A DNA stretch of 64,000 nucleotides. Origin: Fimenecus sp964540535. GTDB taxonomy: Bacteria; Bacillota; Clostridia; Oscillospirales; Acutalibacteraceae. Both the position numbers and the translations under genes were made by a program. This document shows positions 49,176 through 59,300 of the stretch, piece by piece. Within the stretch, counting starts at the first letter, position 1; every line of letters begins with the position of its first letter. The stretch is from the NCBI GenBank assembly GCA_964540535.1, contig CAZIMO010000008.1:1-64000 (forward strand), in the 5' to 3' direction. Below the pieces are notes generated by a model that had not been told where the DNA came from, ran no database searches, and was given only the letters and a program-made list of their open reading frames with translations.

Positions 49176-49958
49176 ATGTCAGATTTTGTTATTACCGCAA
49201 AAAACAACCCGAAAATTAAAGAAGTAAAGGCAATTTTAACATCATCAAAAGAGCGTAAGGCTCAAGGACTTTTTGTGCTTGAGGGCGTGCGTCTTTGCGT
49301 TGACGCCGTAAAAAGCGGATGTGAAATTCAGTCAGCTTTTTGCACAGAGCATTGCGCTGAAAAATTTGCCGAAGAAATAAACGAACTGCGTAAAAATTCA
49401 AGGGATTTTTATACGGTCAGTGCCGATGCGCTTAAAAGCATCAGCGACACAGTAACTCCGCAGGGTGTTGTCTGTACCGTAAAAATGCGTAAAAATGACT
49501 TTGTTTATGAACGGGGCAAGAAATATATTGCGCTCGATACAATTCAAAATCCCGATAATCTCGGTGCAGTTTCTCGAACTGCCGAAGCTTTGGGAATTGA
49601 CGGCCTCGTGATTTTCGGCGGATGCGATATTTATAATCCAAAGGCTCAGCGTGCATCTATGGGCTCTCTTTTACGGCTTCCCTTAAAGCTCGCAAACAGT
49701 CTTGAGGATGAAATTGAAATCTGCAAAAGCAAGGGAATTATGACCTATGCCACTGTCCCCGACAGAACGGCGCAAAGCATTACCGAAACCGATTTTTCGG
49801 AAGGGGCAATGTGCGTTATCGGTAACGAGGGCAACGGCGTGTCAAAGGAAATTATTGAAAAATGCGGCGGACGTATTACCGTCAGAATGGCAGGCAGGGC
49901 GGAATCGCTCAATGCGGCGGCGGCAGCTTCAATAGTAATGTGGGAATTGGTGAAATGA
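49176..49958 (+). CDS. TrmH/SpoU-family RNA 2'-O-methyltransferase
   Basis: 260 residues of the SPOUT superfamily. The N-terminal substrate-binding domain (ITAKNNPKIKEVKAILTSSK ... FVLEGVRLCVDAV) matches the TsnR/RlmB type. The knotted catalytic domain has LDTIQNPDNLGAVSRTAEA (motif 1), GNEGNGVSKEI (motif 2) and RMAGRAESLNAAAAASIVMWE (motif 3). The SAM-binding trefoil knot is complete. The precise rRNA target is not predictable. It is often found between rplT and pheS in Firmicutes, but here dprA follows in an ATGA overlap. Confidence 0.93.
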   Translation: MSDFVITAKNNPKIKEVKAILTSSKERKAQGLFVLEGVRLCVDAVKSGCEIQSAFCTEHCAEKFAEEINELRKNSRDFYTVSADALKSISDTVTPQGVVCTVKMRKNDFVYERGKKYIALDTIQNPDNLGAVSRTAEALGIDGLVIFGGCDIYNPKAQRASMGSLLRLPLKLANSLEDEIEICKSKGIMTYATVPDRTAQSITETDFSEGAMCVIGNEGNGVSKEIIEKCGGRITVRMAGRAESLNAAAAASIVMWELVK

Positions 49959-51196
49959 ATTACGATGTATATTGGGTGTGGCTTTCCTGCGGTTTAGGAC
50001 CGTCTGCATCCTGTCTTGATTTGGTTTCATATTATGAATGGAATCCTTATGAGATTTACGGCTCAACGCTTAAAGAGCTTTTTCAGCTTAATGTGGTTGG
50101 CCGCCGTCAGCTTGAAAGGCTTAAAAGCTTTCCCATCGAAAAGGCGGAGGAGATTTTAAGTATTTCAAGAAAAAACGGGTGGAAAATTCTAACGCCGTCA
50201 AGTGAGAATTATCCGCAAAAGCTTATTACTTTGCAGGATTTACCGCTGACTTTGTATGTTGACGGCGACGAAACCTGCCTTAACAGTGAGCTTTCGGTTT
50301 CGGTTGTGGGCGCAAGAAAAGCGTCGGATTACGGCAGAGCGGTGGCAAGAGCGCTTTCTTCTGCAATGGCAAGCATAGGCTTTACTGTTGTTTCGGGCGG
50401 CGCATTGGGAATTGACAGCGAGGCTCACCGCGGCGCTCTTGAAGAAAAAGGAAAAACAGTTTGCGTTTTAGGCTGCGGTCTGGGTACAAAGTATCTTATG
50501 GAAAATGAGCCGTTAAGACAGGAAATCGCAAAAAACGGCGCAGTAATTTCTGAATATCCGCCTTTTACACCTGCAAGCAAAATTTCGTTTCCGCAAAGAA
50601 ACCGAATTATTTCGGGCTTAACCCTCGGCACAGTGGTTGTTGAAGCGGGTGAGAGAAGCGGTTCGCTTATAACCGCGCGGCTTGCAAGCGAACAGGGCAG
50701 AGACGTTTTTGCAGTTCCCGGAGATTTGGTAAGCTCGTCATTTTTGGGTACTAATAATCTTATCCGCAACGGCGCTCGTGCAGTGTTTTCGCCAAATGAT
50801 ATTTTAGAGGAATATTGTTATAGGTTTTTTGATAAAATCAATAACGAAAACCGTTTTCCCGATGATGAAATTATCCGCCGTGCGCAAAATTATCTCAAAA
50901 CCGAGGAATTTTGCAATGAGGGCAGAGAAAAGCCGAAACCATCACCGAAGAAAACTGCCCCAAAGCCCGAGAAGTCCCCAAAGCCTCTTCCTGTCCCTGA
51001 TAAAAGGACTGCTCCGGATTATCTTACTCAAGAGGCGAAAGCTGTTTACGCTTTTCTCGGCGCAGAAGCCGTTCATGTTGATGATATTGCAGAAAAATGC
51101 AGTTTGAGTACAGAAAAAACACTTTCCGCGTTGACCGAGCTTGAAATTTACGGGCTTGCGTTGCAAATCAGCGGAAGAAGATATAAAATAAATTAA
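49955..51196 (+). CDS. dprA: DNA-processing protein DprA
   Basis: 413 residues. DprA binds incoming single-stranded DNA and loads RecA during natural transformation. The Rossmann-like core has VVGARKASDYGRA, VVSGGALGIDSEAHRGAL, VCVLGCGLGTKYL, ISEYPPFTPASKISFPQRNRIISGL and SGSLITARLASEQGRDVFAVPG. An N-terminal helical segment and a C-terminal winged helix (about 350-413) follow the family pattern, joined by a Lys/Pro-rich linker. The ATG at 49955 overlaps the methyltransferase stop. dprA next to topA is a common Firmicutes pair. Confidence 0.96.
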   Translation: MNYDVYWVWLSCGLGPSASCLDLVSYYEWNPYEIYGSTLKELFQLNVVGRRQLERLKSFPIEKAEEILSISRKNGWKILTPSSENYPQKLITLQDLPLTLYVDGDETCLNSELSVSVVGARKASDYGRAVARALSSAMASIGFTVVSGGALGIDSEAHRGALEEKGKTVCVLGCGLGTKYLMENEPLRQEIAKNGAVISEYPPFTPASKISFPQRNRIISGLTLGTVVVEAGERSGSLITARLASEQGRDVFAVPGDLVSSSFLGTNNLIRNGARAVFSPNDILEEYCYRFFDKINNENRFPDDEIIRRAQNYLKTEEFCNEGREKPKPSPKKTAPKPEKSPKPLPVPDKRTAPDYLTQEAKAVYAFLGAEAVHVDDIAEKCSLSTEKTLSALTELEIYGLALQISGRRYKIN

Positions 51197-51222
51197 AAAG
51201 TTACATTTTAGGATGATGATAT

Positions 51223-53346
51223 ATGTCAAAACTTGTGATTGTTGAGTCCCCCTCAAAGGCAAAAAGTATACAGAAATATTTGGGCAAGGACTATAATGTT
51301 GTTTCCTCAAAGGGTCATGTCCGTGATTTGCCCGCCGCAAAGCTCAGCGTTGATGTAAAGAACGATTTTGCACCGAAATATGCTGTAATCAAGGGCAAAG
51401 AAAAGCTTGTGAAAGAATTAAAAGCACTTGCAGACAGCTCTGACGGCGTTATTCTCGCAGCCGACCCCGATCGTGAGGGCGAGGCGATTTCGTGGCATTT
51501 GGCAACGCTTTTGAAGCTGGATATGAATGAATGCAACCGTGTAAAGTTCAACGAAATCAATAAATCAAGCGTTACAAAGGGCATTGAAAAGCCCGAAAAA
51601 ATAGATTTAGATTTGGTAAACGCACAGCAAGCGCGCCGAATTCTCGACAGACTTGTGGGTTACACATTAAGCCCCTTTATTTCACAAAAAATCCGCCGAG
51701 GACTTTCGGCAGGCCGTGTTCAGTCTGTTGCAGTGCGTCTTGTGGTTGACCGTGAAAACGAAATCCGTGCGTTTGAACCTGAAGAATATTGGACTCTTGA
51801 CGCAAAAATGCTTGCCCCCTCATCAAAAAGAGCTTTTTCGGCTCAGTTTACAGGCGATGAAACAGGTAAGGTGAAAATTACAAATAAAGAGCAGAGCGAT
51901 ATGTATTTAGCCCGTCTTGACGGCGCTGAATATACGGCTGTATCCGTTAAAAAGGGTATTCGCCGCCGTCAGCCTGCACCGCCCTTTACAACCTCAACAA
52001 TGCAGCAGGAGGCTTCAAGAAAGCTTAATTTCCAAGCGCGCAGAACAATGAAGGTTGCACAGGAATTATACGAGGGTATTGAAATTGACGGCGTAGGCTC
52101 TGTGGGTCTTATCACTTATATGAGAACCGATTCGCTTCGTATTTCAGAAGAAGCAAGAGCCGCAGGTAATGAGTATATCAGAAATACCTTCGGTGATGAT
52201 TATCTTCCCGAAAAGCCCCGTTACTATAAAACCCGTGCCAATGCACAGGACGGACACGAGGCAATCCGACCCACAATGATGGATCTAACTCCCGAAAGAG
52301 TAAAAGCGAGTCTTTCTGCCGAGCAATATAAATTGTATAATCTTATTTGGAAACGCTTTATGGCTTCGCTTATGGCCAACTGCGTTCAAGATACCGTTAA
52401 GGCTGAAATTCACGGCGCAAACGAAGCTGATAGGGCAGATAATAAGTTTGTGACTTTCTCCGCAAGCGGATATTCAGTCCGTTTTGACGGCTATACCCGC
52501 CTTTACGAAAGCGGAACAGATGAGGATGAAGAGGAAGAGGGCAAGCTGCCTAAAATCAATACGGGCGACCCCTTAAAGATGAAAGAGCTTGCAGGAAATC
52601 AGCACTTCACACAGCCCCCTGCGCGCTATACTGAAGCTTCGCTTATCAAGGCGCTTGAAGAAACAGGCGTGGGCAGACCGTCAACCTATGCTTCAATTAT
52701 TTCTACGATCACGCAAAGAGAATATGTAATTCGTGAGCAAAAGCAGTTAAAGTCCACCGAATTGGGCGAGGCTATTACAAATCTTCTTAAAGATAAATTT
52801 CCGAAAATCGTTAATGTAAAATTCACTGCAGGTATGGAATCTCAACTTGACGAGGTTGAAAACGGCGAAACCGATTATATTAAAATGCTCCACGAGTTTT
52901 ACGACGATTTCATTGCCACAGTTGATAAAGCAAAGATCGAAATGCAGGGTCAAAAGATTAAGCTTAAAGAAGACGAAACCGATGTTATCTGCGATAAGTG
53001 CGGCAGAAATATGGTTATAAAATCAGGCCGTTTCGGTAAGTTTCTTGCCTGCCCAGGCTATCCCGACTGCAAAAATACAAAGCCGTTGATTGTTGAAACC
53101 AAGGCAACCTGCCCTGTTTGCGGCGGCAAGGTAATCGAGAAAAAGTCGAAGCGCGGGTTTGCTTTCTACGGATGCGGAAATTATCCCGAATGTAATTTTA
53201 TGACTTGGGATAAGCCTACCGACGAGCTTTGCCCCCAGTGCGGAAAATCTCTTTTCAAACGCAAGGGCGGTATTGTTGCCTGCCTTAACGAGGGCTGCGG
53301 ATTTGAGAAAAAAGCAGAGCGTAAGAGAAAGGCTAAAGAAGAATGA
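51223..53346 (+). CDS. topA: DNA topoisomerase I
   Basis: Type IA topoisomerase, 707 residues, relaxing negative supercoils. A TOPRIM domain (IVESPSKAKSIQKYLG ... ADPDREGEAISWHL) is followed by the toroidal core with catalytic Tyr 299 in LITYMRTDSLRIS, GHEAIRPT and EATGVGRPSTYA-like LEETGVGRPSTYA. Three C-terminal zinc fingers follow: CDKCGRNM...CPGYPDC, CPVCGGKV...CGNYPEC and CPQCGKSL...CLNEGC. Full length. It overlaps trmFO by four bases (ATGA). Confidence 0.98.
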   Translation: MSKLVIVESPSKAKSIQKYLGKDYNVVSSKGHVRDLPAAKLSVDVKNDFAPKYAVIKGKEKLVKELKALADSSDGVILAADPDREGEAISWHLATLLKLDMNECNRVKFNEINKSSVTKGIEKPEKIDLDLVNAQQARRILDRLVGYTLSPFISQKIRRGLSAGRVQSVAVRLVVDRENEIRAFEPEEYWTLDAKMLAPSSKRAFSAQFTGDETGKVKITNKEQSDMYLARLDGAEYTAVSVKKGIRRRQPAPPFTTSTMQQEASRKLNFQARRTMKVAQELYEGIEIDGVGSVGLITYMRTDSLRISEEARAAGNEYIRNTFGDDYLPEKPRYYKTRANAQDGHEAIRPTMMDLTPERVKASLSAEQYKLYNLIWKRFMASLMANCVQDTVKAEIHGANEADRADNKFVTFSASGYSVRFDGYTRLYESGTDEDEEEEGKLPKINTGDPLKMKELAGNQHFTQPPARYTEASLIKALEETGVGRPSTYASIISTITQREYVIREQKQLKSTELGEAITNLLKDKFPKIVNVKFTAGMESQLDEVENGETDYIKMLHEFYDDFIATVDKAKIEMQGQKIKLKEDETDVICDKCGRNMVIKSGRFGKFLACPGYPDCKNTKPLIVETKATCPVCGGKVIEKKSKRGFAFYGCGNYPECNFMTWDKPTDELCPQCGKSLFKRKGGIVACLNEGCGFEKKAERKRKAKEE

Positions 53347-54653
53347 GGGCGGCGGTAATAGGCGGCGGTCTTGCAGGCGTTGAATGTGCAAAGGCACTGT
53401 CAAGAAACGGAATAAAGGTTGATTTGTTTGAAATGAAGCCCTTAAAAAAATCGCCTGCGCATAAGCTTGATACCCTTGCCGAATTGGTATGCTCGAACTC
53501 CTTAAAGGCAGAAAGACTTAATTCTGCCGCAGGGCTTTTAAAACACGAAATGGCTTATCTTCACTCAATATGCGTTGAAACAGCATACGAATGTAAGGTC
53601 GAGGCAGGCGGAGCATTGGCAGTTGACCGTCACGAATTTTCAAAAATCATCACAGAAAAAATCAGAAATGATGAAAATATAAATATTATCGAAAAAGAAG
53701 TTACTGAGCTTCCGGAAGATTATGACGGAGTTGTGATTTGTGCAGGACCTTTGGCGAGTGAGGGCTTATCTGAAACTATCCGAAAAATGTGCGGTGACGG
53801 ACTTTCTTTTTATGACGCGGCGGCGCCTATTGTAAGTGCCGAAAGCATTGATATGGATTGCGCGTTTACACAGTCAAGGTATGACCGAGGCGGTGAAGCA
53901 GATTATATAAACTGTCCTATGAACAAGGCTGAATATGAAGCGTTTTATGATGCCATAATAAATGCTGAAAGTGCCGATGTTCATTCTTTCGATAAACGCA
54001 AGGATGTTTATGAGGGCTGTATGCCCATTGAAGTTTTGGCGTCGCGGGGCAAAGATACAATGCGTTACGGTCCGTTAAAGCCCGTAGGGCTTACCAATCC
54101 GCGAACAGGTCACAGACCGTGGGCAAATCTTCAGTTAAGAAAAGAAAACAAAGACGGCACAATGTATAATCTTGTGGGCTTTCAGACAAATCTTAAATTC
54201 GGTGAGCAAAAAAGGGTTTTTTCAATGTTCCCCGCGCTTAAAAATGCTGAATTTCTGCGTTACGGCGTAATGCACAGAAATACATTTATAGATTCCCCAA
54301 GGCTTTTAAACGGCGATTTCAGTATGCGTGAAAATCCGTTAATCTTCTTCGGCGGTCAAATTACGGGCGTTGAGGGCTATATGGAATCGGCGGCGAGCGG
54401 TCTTATGGCAGGTCTTAACCTTGCGCGCCGTCTTAACGGCAAGGAAACTGCGGTGCTTCCTAAAGATACTATGATTGGCGCGCTTTCACACTATATAAGC
54501 GATGAAACGGTTAAGAATTTTCAGCCTATGGGTGCAAATTTCGGGGTTTTACCCCCTCTTGACGAGAAAATCCGTGATAAGCAGGAGCGGTATATGCGTC
54601 TTGCCCAAAGAGGTATGCAGAGCTTAAAATCTGCAAGTAAAGATTTGATATAA
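53343..54653 (+). CDS. trmFO: Methylenetetrahydrofolate-tRNA-(uracil-54-C5)-methyltransferase
   Basis: FAD- and folate-dependent enzyme that makes ribothymidine-54 in the T loop of tRNAs in Firmicutes. 436 residues: FAD-binding AVIGGGLAGVECAKAL at the start, LAELVCSNSLKAERL near 45, GALAVDRHEF, YINCPMNKAEYEAF, and GQITGVEGYMESAASGLMAG. A normal member in the usual topA-trmFO order, cotranscribed with topA and rnc. Confidence 0.96.
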   Translation: MRAAVIGGGLAGVECAKALSRNGIKVDLFEMKPLKKSPAHKLDTLAELVCSNSLKAERLNSAAGLLKHEMAYLHSICVETAYECKVEAGGALAVDRHEFSKIITEKIRNDENINIIEKEVTELPEDYDGVVICAGPLASEGLSETIRKMCGDGLSFYDAAAPIVSAESIDMDCAFTQSRYDRGGEADYINCPMNKAEYEAFYDAIINAESADVHSFDKRKDVYEGCMPIEVLASRGKDTMRYGPLKPVGLTNPRTGHRPWANLQLRKENKDGTMYNLVGFQTNLKFGEQKRVFSMFPALKNAEFLRYGVMHRNTFIDSPRLLNGDFSMRENPLIFFGGQITGVEGYMESAASGLMAGLNLARRLNGKETAVLPKDTMIGALSHYISDETVKNFQPMGANFGVLPPLDEKIRDKQERYMRLAQRGMQSLKSASKDLI

Positions 54654-54663
54654 GGTGTTAAAA

Positions 54664-55329
54664 ATGACTGATTTTGAAAAGAAAATCGGATATGAATTTA
54701 AAGACAAGGCATTGCTCAAACGGGCTTTGACTCACTCTTCGTATGCCAACGAAAAGGGTACAGGGCTTGACAATGAACGGCTTGAATTTTTAGGCGACTC
54801 GGTGTTGGGCTTTATTACCGCAGAATATCTTTTTGAGCATTACAAAGACAAGGCGGAGGGTGATTTGACCAAAAAGCGTGCCTATGCAGTGTGTGAGAAA
54901 ACACTTTTCGGTTATGCTGAAAAAATCGGGCTTGGCGAAATGATTATTCTCGGTAAGGGCGAAGAAAGAACAGGCGGCAGACAGCGTCCATCGGTTGTTT
55001 CTGACGCATTTGAGGCTGTAATTGCCGCAATTTATCTTGACGGCGGAATAGAAAACGCTAAAAAGTTCGTGCTTCCGTTTATTGAAATTGCAAGCGAAAC
55101 AAAGCCTGTTTTTAAAGATTACAAAAGCACTCTGCAAGAAGTTTTACAGCAAAATCCCACCGAAAAATTTGAGTATGTTGTTGTGGGCGAAAGCGGCCCC
55201 GACCATAACAAAGAGTTTATTGTTGAAATTCATATGAACAGCAATGTCATCGGCAGAGGTGTTGGCAGCAGTAAGAAAAAAGCCGAACAGCAAGCGGCAA
55301 AATCCGCTTTGGAGCTAATGGGACTATGA
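54664..55329 (+). CDS. rnc: Ribonuclease III
   Basis: 221 residues. It cleaves double-stranded RNA in rRNA precursors and regulatory duplexes. The catalytic signature NERLEFLGDSVLGF near 36-49 holds the Glu/Asp pair, and the second metal site is in VVSDAFEAVIAAIYLDGG. A double-stranded RNA-binding domain (about 148-220) ends KKKAEQQAAKSALELMG. The ATG at 54664 is six bases after AAGGTG; a GTG at 54655 lies within that site. It overlaps the radical SAM gene by four bases. Confidence 0.97.
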   Translation: MTDFEKKIGYEFKDKALLKRALTHSSYANEKGTGLDNERLEFLGDSVLGFITAEYLFEHYKDKAEGDLTKKRAYAVCEKTLFGYAEKIGLGEMIILGKGEERTGGRQRPSVVSDAFEAVIAAIYLDGGIENAKKFVLPFIEIASETKPVFKDYKSTLQEVLQQNPTEKFEYVVVGESGPDHNKEFIVEIHMNSNVIGRGVGSSKKKAEQQAAKSALELMGL

Positions 55330-56321
55330 GCCATTCAAACATAAGCATTTTTGTACCGCATAAGGGTTGTCCTAACGATTGCAGTTTTTGCAATCAGCGG
55401 TCAATCAGCGGTCAAATTGTGCCTGCCACGGCAGAAGATGTGGCAAAAGCAGTGACTACTGCAATAAAATATAATATTGATCCGAAGAATACCGAAATTG
55501 CATTCTTCGGCGGCAGCTTTACGGCGATTGAAAGGGAATATATGCTTTCTCTTTTAACCGCCGCAAAGCATTTTTCGGTTATTCACGGCTTTGCAGGAAT
55601 ACGCGTTTCTACCCGACCCGACTGTATTGACGAAAGCATACTTGAAATACTCAAAGAATACGGCGTGACCGCTGTTGAACTGGGCGCTCAAAGTATGGTT
55701 GACAGTGTTCTTTCTGCAAACCGAAGAGGACATACTGCCGAGGATGTCCGCAAAGCTTCGCTTCTTATAAAAACTTACGGCTTTGAGCTTGGGCTTCAAA
55801 TGATGACCGGGCTTTATAAAAGCGATTTTTCAAAAGATGAATACACCGCCGGTGAAATCATAAAATTAAAGCCCGATACCGTGCGTATTTACCCCACGGT
55901 CGTGCTTAAAAATACCCATTTGGGTTATTTGTATGAGCAGGGCGAGTACAAAGCGCCGAATGCAGAAGAAAGTTCGGAATTTTGCGCAAAGCTTTTGCAG
56001 ATGTTCACGGAAAACGGCATTAGGGTTATAAAATTGGGCTTGCACAGCAGTGAAACCGTTGAAAGCGATATGATAGGCGGAGCTTATCATCCCGCATTTC
56101 GTGAGCTTTGCGAGGGACATATATATCTGCAAAAAATTCTTGAAAAGTTAAAGGATAAAGACAAAAACAAGACTTATACCGTTTATGTGAGCGAAAAAGC
56201 GCTTTCAAAGGCAAAAGGACAGCAGAAAAGAAACGAAAAAGCATTGAAAAATCAAGGGTTTTATTGTAAAATAAAAGGAAGTAAAAATTTAGAAGATTTT
56301 CAGATTGAGGTTGCAGAATGA
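55326..56321 (+). CDS. Elp3-type radical SAM protein, clostridial rnc-smc linker
   Basis: 331 residues with the radical SAM cluster motif CPNDCSFC (Cys 15, 19 and 22; CxxxCxxC), EIAFFGGSFTAI, the oxygen-independent-coproporphyrinogen/Elp3-like core (STRPDCIDESIL, VELGAQSMVDSVLSANRRGH, GLQMMTGLYKS), and RIYPTVVLKNT. The C-terminal acetyltransferase domain of true Elp3 is absent. Radical SAM proteins of this kind commonly lie between rnc and smc in Clostridia; their reaction is not established to my knowledge. ATGA overlaps on both sides show coupling to rnc and smc. Confidence 0.9.
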   Translation: MSHSNISIFVPHKGCPNDCSFCNQRSISGQIVPATAEDVAKAVTTAIKYNIDPKNTEIAFFGGSFTAIEREYMLSLLTAAKHFSVIHGFAGIRVSTRPDCIDESILEILKEYGVTAVELGAQSMVDSVLSANRRGHTAEDVRKASLLIKTYGFELGLQMMTGLYKSDFSKDEYTAGEIIKLKPDTVRIYPTVVLKNTHLGYLYEQGEYKAPNAEESSEFCAKLLQMFTENGIRVIKLGLHSSETVESDMIGGAYHPAFRELCEGHIYLQKILEKLKDKDKNKTYTVYVSEKALSKAKGQQKRNEKALKNQGFYCKIKGSKNLEDFQIEVAE

Positions 56322-59300
56322 TTTTAAAATCAATCACAATGCAGGGCTTTAAATCCTGCCCCGACAAAACGGTACTCCAATTTAATAAGGGCATTACAGG
56401 CGTTGTCGGTCCTAACGGCAGCGGTAAGAGTAATATTTCCGATGCGGTGCGCTGGGTTCTCGGTGAGCAGTCAACAAAGAATCTTCGCGGTTCAAAAATG
56501 GAAGATGTCATTTTCAGCGGAACATCAATCCGCAAAGCGACAGGTTTTGCAGAGGTTACACTGTGCCTTGATAATTCAGACCGCGCATTAAATTACGATA
56601 AAGACGAAGTGTCGGTTACCCGCCGCTTTTATCGAAGCAGTGACAGCGAATACAAAATCAACGGCGAGAGCGTAAGGCTTCGTGATATTAACGAGCTGTT
56701 TATGGATACAGGTCTTGGCCGTGACGGTTATTCAATGGTCAGCCAGGGCAAAATTGCCGAGCTTATATCTTCAAAATCGGGCGAACGGCGTGAAATGTTT
56801 GAAGAGGCGGCAGGAATTTCACATTTCCGTTACAGAAGAGGCGACGCGCTTAAAAGACTTAACCAAGCAGAAGAAAACCTTGTCAGACTTCGCGATATTC
56901 TTACAGAGCTTGAATCCCGTGTGGGACCTCTTAAAATCCAAAGCGAAAAGGCGCAGAAATTCTTGGTGCTTGCCGAAGAACGCAAAAAGCTTGAAATCGG
57001 CATTTGGCTTAATAATATTGAGAGAACTCAAGAAAAATTAAAAGAGCAAGACAGAAAAATCGACATATCATCTGTTCAGTATAAAGACGCGCAGCGCCAG
57101 CTTGAAGAAATTGAGCAGAAGATGAATGATATTATTGAAAAAACCCGTGAAATCAATGTAAAAATTGAAGAGGTTCGTTCTTCAACTGCACATTTTGAAG
57201 AGCAGGCAGCAGAGCTTGAAAGCCAAGCGAAGGTTTATGAAAATTCGATTGTCCATAACAACGAGTCCATTGAAAGGCTTGAAAAAGACAAGCTTAATGC
57301 AGATGCCGACGGAACAGACATTGACACACAAATAGAAACCGCAAACGAGCAAAAATCGTCAGCCGAAAAAGGCCTGGAAGAGGCAAATGAAAAGCTTGCG
57401 GCGAAAATCAGCGAGATTGAAAAATTACAGAGCGAAAACAACGAATTTGCAAGCATAGCGGCTGATCTTTCAAAAGAGATCTCACTGCTCACAGTCAGCC
57501 TTGCCGATAACCGTGTTATCAGTGAAACCGCAAGTACGCAGATTGAAGAAATCAACGCAAGAATTACGGCTATTTCTGAACTTCTCGGCAACCGCCGTGA
57601 CGCAGTTTCAGCTCTTGAAGAAAAGAAAAACAACGCAAAAAAAGCGCTTGATATGTGCTGTGATAAAATTGACGGCTATAAAAATGCAGTTGAGGGTTAC
57701 AGAATAAAGGTGAAGTCAAGAACCGAAAAGAGCGATAAGGTTAAGTCCGAAATTACAGTTCTTGACAGCGAAATCGGCAGAAAAAACGAGAGAATTCGTG
57801 TGCTTGATGACCTTGAAAAGAATATGGAGGGCTATCAAGGCTCTGTCCGCAGTGTTATGAGGGAGTCAAAGCGCGGCGCATTGCACGGTATTCACGGACC
57901 GCTCTCACAGCTTATAACCGTAAAGGATAAATACAGCGTTGCTGTCGAAACAGCTCTCGGAATTGCAATTCAGAATGTGGTTGTTGACAGCGAAACCGAC
58001 GCTAAACGGGCTATCGCATATTTGAAAGAAAACCGCGGCGGCCGTGCCACATTTTTACCGCTTACTGCAATTAAACCGAGAAGTCTTGAAGAAAAATCTT
58101 TAGAGGATTGCTACGGCTTTGTAAGCATTGCGTCAAAGCTTGTTTCCTGCGACGGCAAATACAATGATATTATTGAAAATCTTTTAGGCAAAACCGTTAT
58201 TTGCGATGATATGGATTCTGCCATTGCAATGTCAAAAAGATATAAAAACCGTTTTAAAATTGTAACTCTTGACGGTCAGGTAATTAACGCAGGCGGTTCA
58301 ATGACAGGCGGCAGCAAGGCGCAGAGCGTGGGAATGCTCAGCAGAAGCAATGAGATTGATAAGCTTCGTTCTGCCGTTAAAGATCTTGAGGATAAGAAAA
58401 AATCTTTGGCGGTTCAAGAAAAAATGCTCTCGGAGGATTTGGCTTCTGCCGTTGCCGACCTTAACGGTATTGAGGGCGATATTCTCTCGGCAAATGAAGA
58501 AAGAATTCGTCTTGAGGGTGAATATAAGCTTGCTGTTGAGCAGTATGAAACATCCTCTAAGGGCGTAGCAGAACTTATTGATGAAGAAAAAATACTCGGT
58601 GAGCGAGCTGAAAAAATAAACAGCGACAGTATTACCGCCCGTGAAACGGTTGAAAAATTAAACCTTGAAATTGCCGAAAAAGAAAAAAGTCTTGAAGCTG
58701 TCAGCGGTGACAGAGAGACTCTTGCGAAAGTCCGTGAAGAGCTTTCAGAAGTTGCCGAGAGTATCAGACTTGAAATTCTCGGTTTCCAAAAGGATATTGA
58801 GTCATGTGAAGATAATATCCGCAGGCTTGAAATTCTTAAAAGCTCGCAGTCCAACCGTCTTGAAGAGCTTGATGAAGAAATTAAGGCATTTAAAAATAAA
58901 AATATTTGGCTTACAAAAGATATTGAAAGTCTGCGAACCTCTGTCGAAGAACTGCGTAAGAAATGCGGTAATGCAAAAACGGACGTTGACGGTTTGTTAA
59001 ATCAGCGTGCAGAGCTTGAAAAAGAGAATACACAGCTTCGCAATCTTGAAAAAGAAAAATCTGCTGAAAGAGAACGTGTCAGCGGTGAGCTTGCCCGTCT
59101 TGAAGAGCGAAAAGCGTCAATGCTCAATGAGTTTGAAGAGTACAACTCAAAGCTTTATGATGAATATCAGCTCACAAGGCGTGAGGCGATAGCTCTTGAA
59201 ATCGTTATTGAAAATATCAGCGAAGCCCGCGCACGTCTTGCGTCGCTTAAAAACGAAATCCGAGGACTCGGTTCTGTCAATGTTTCGGCTATTGACGAAT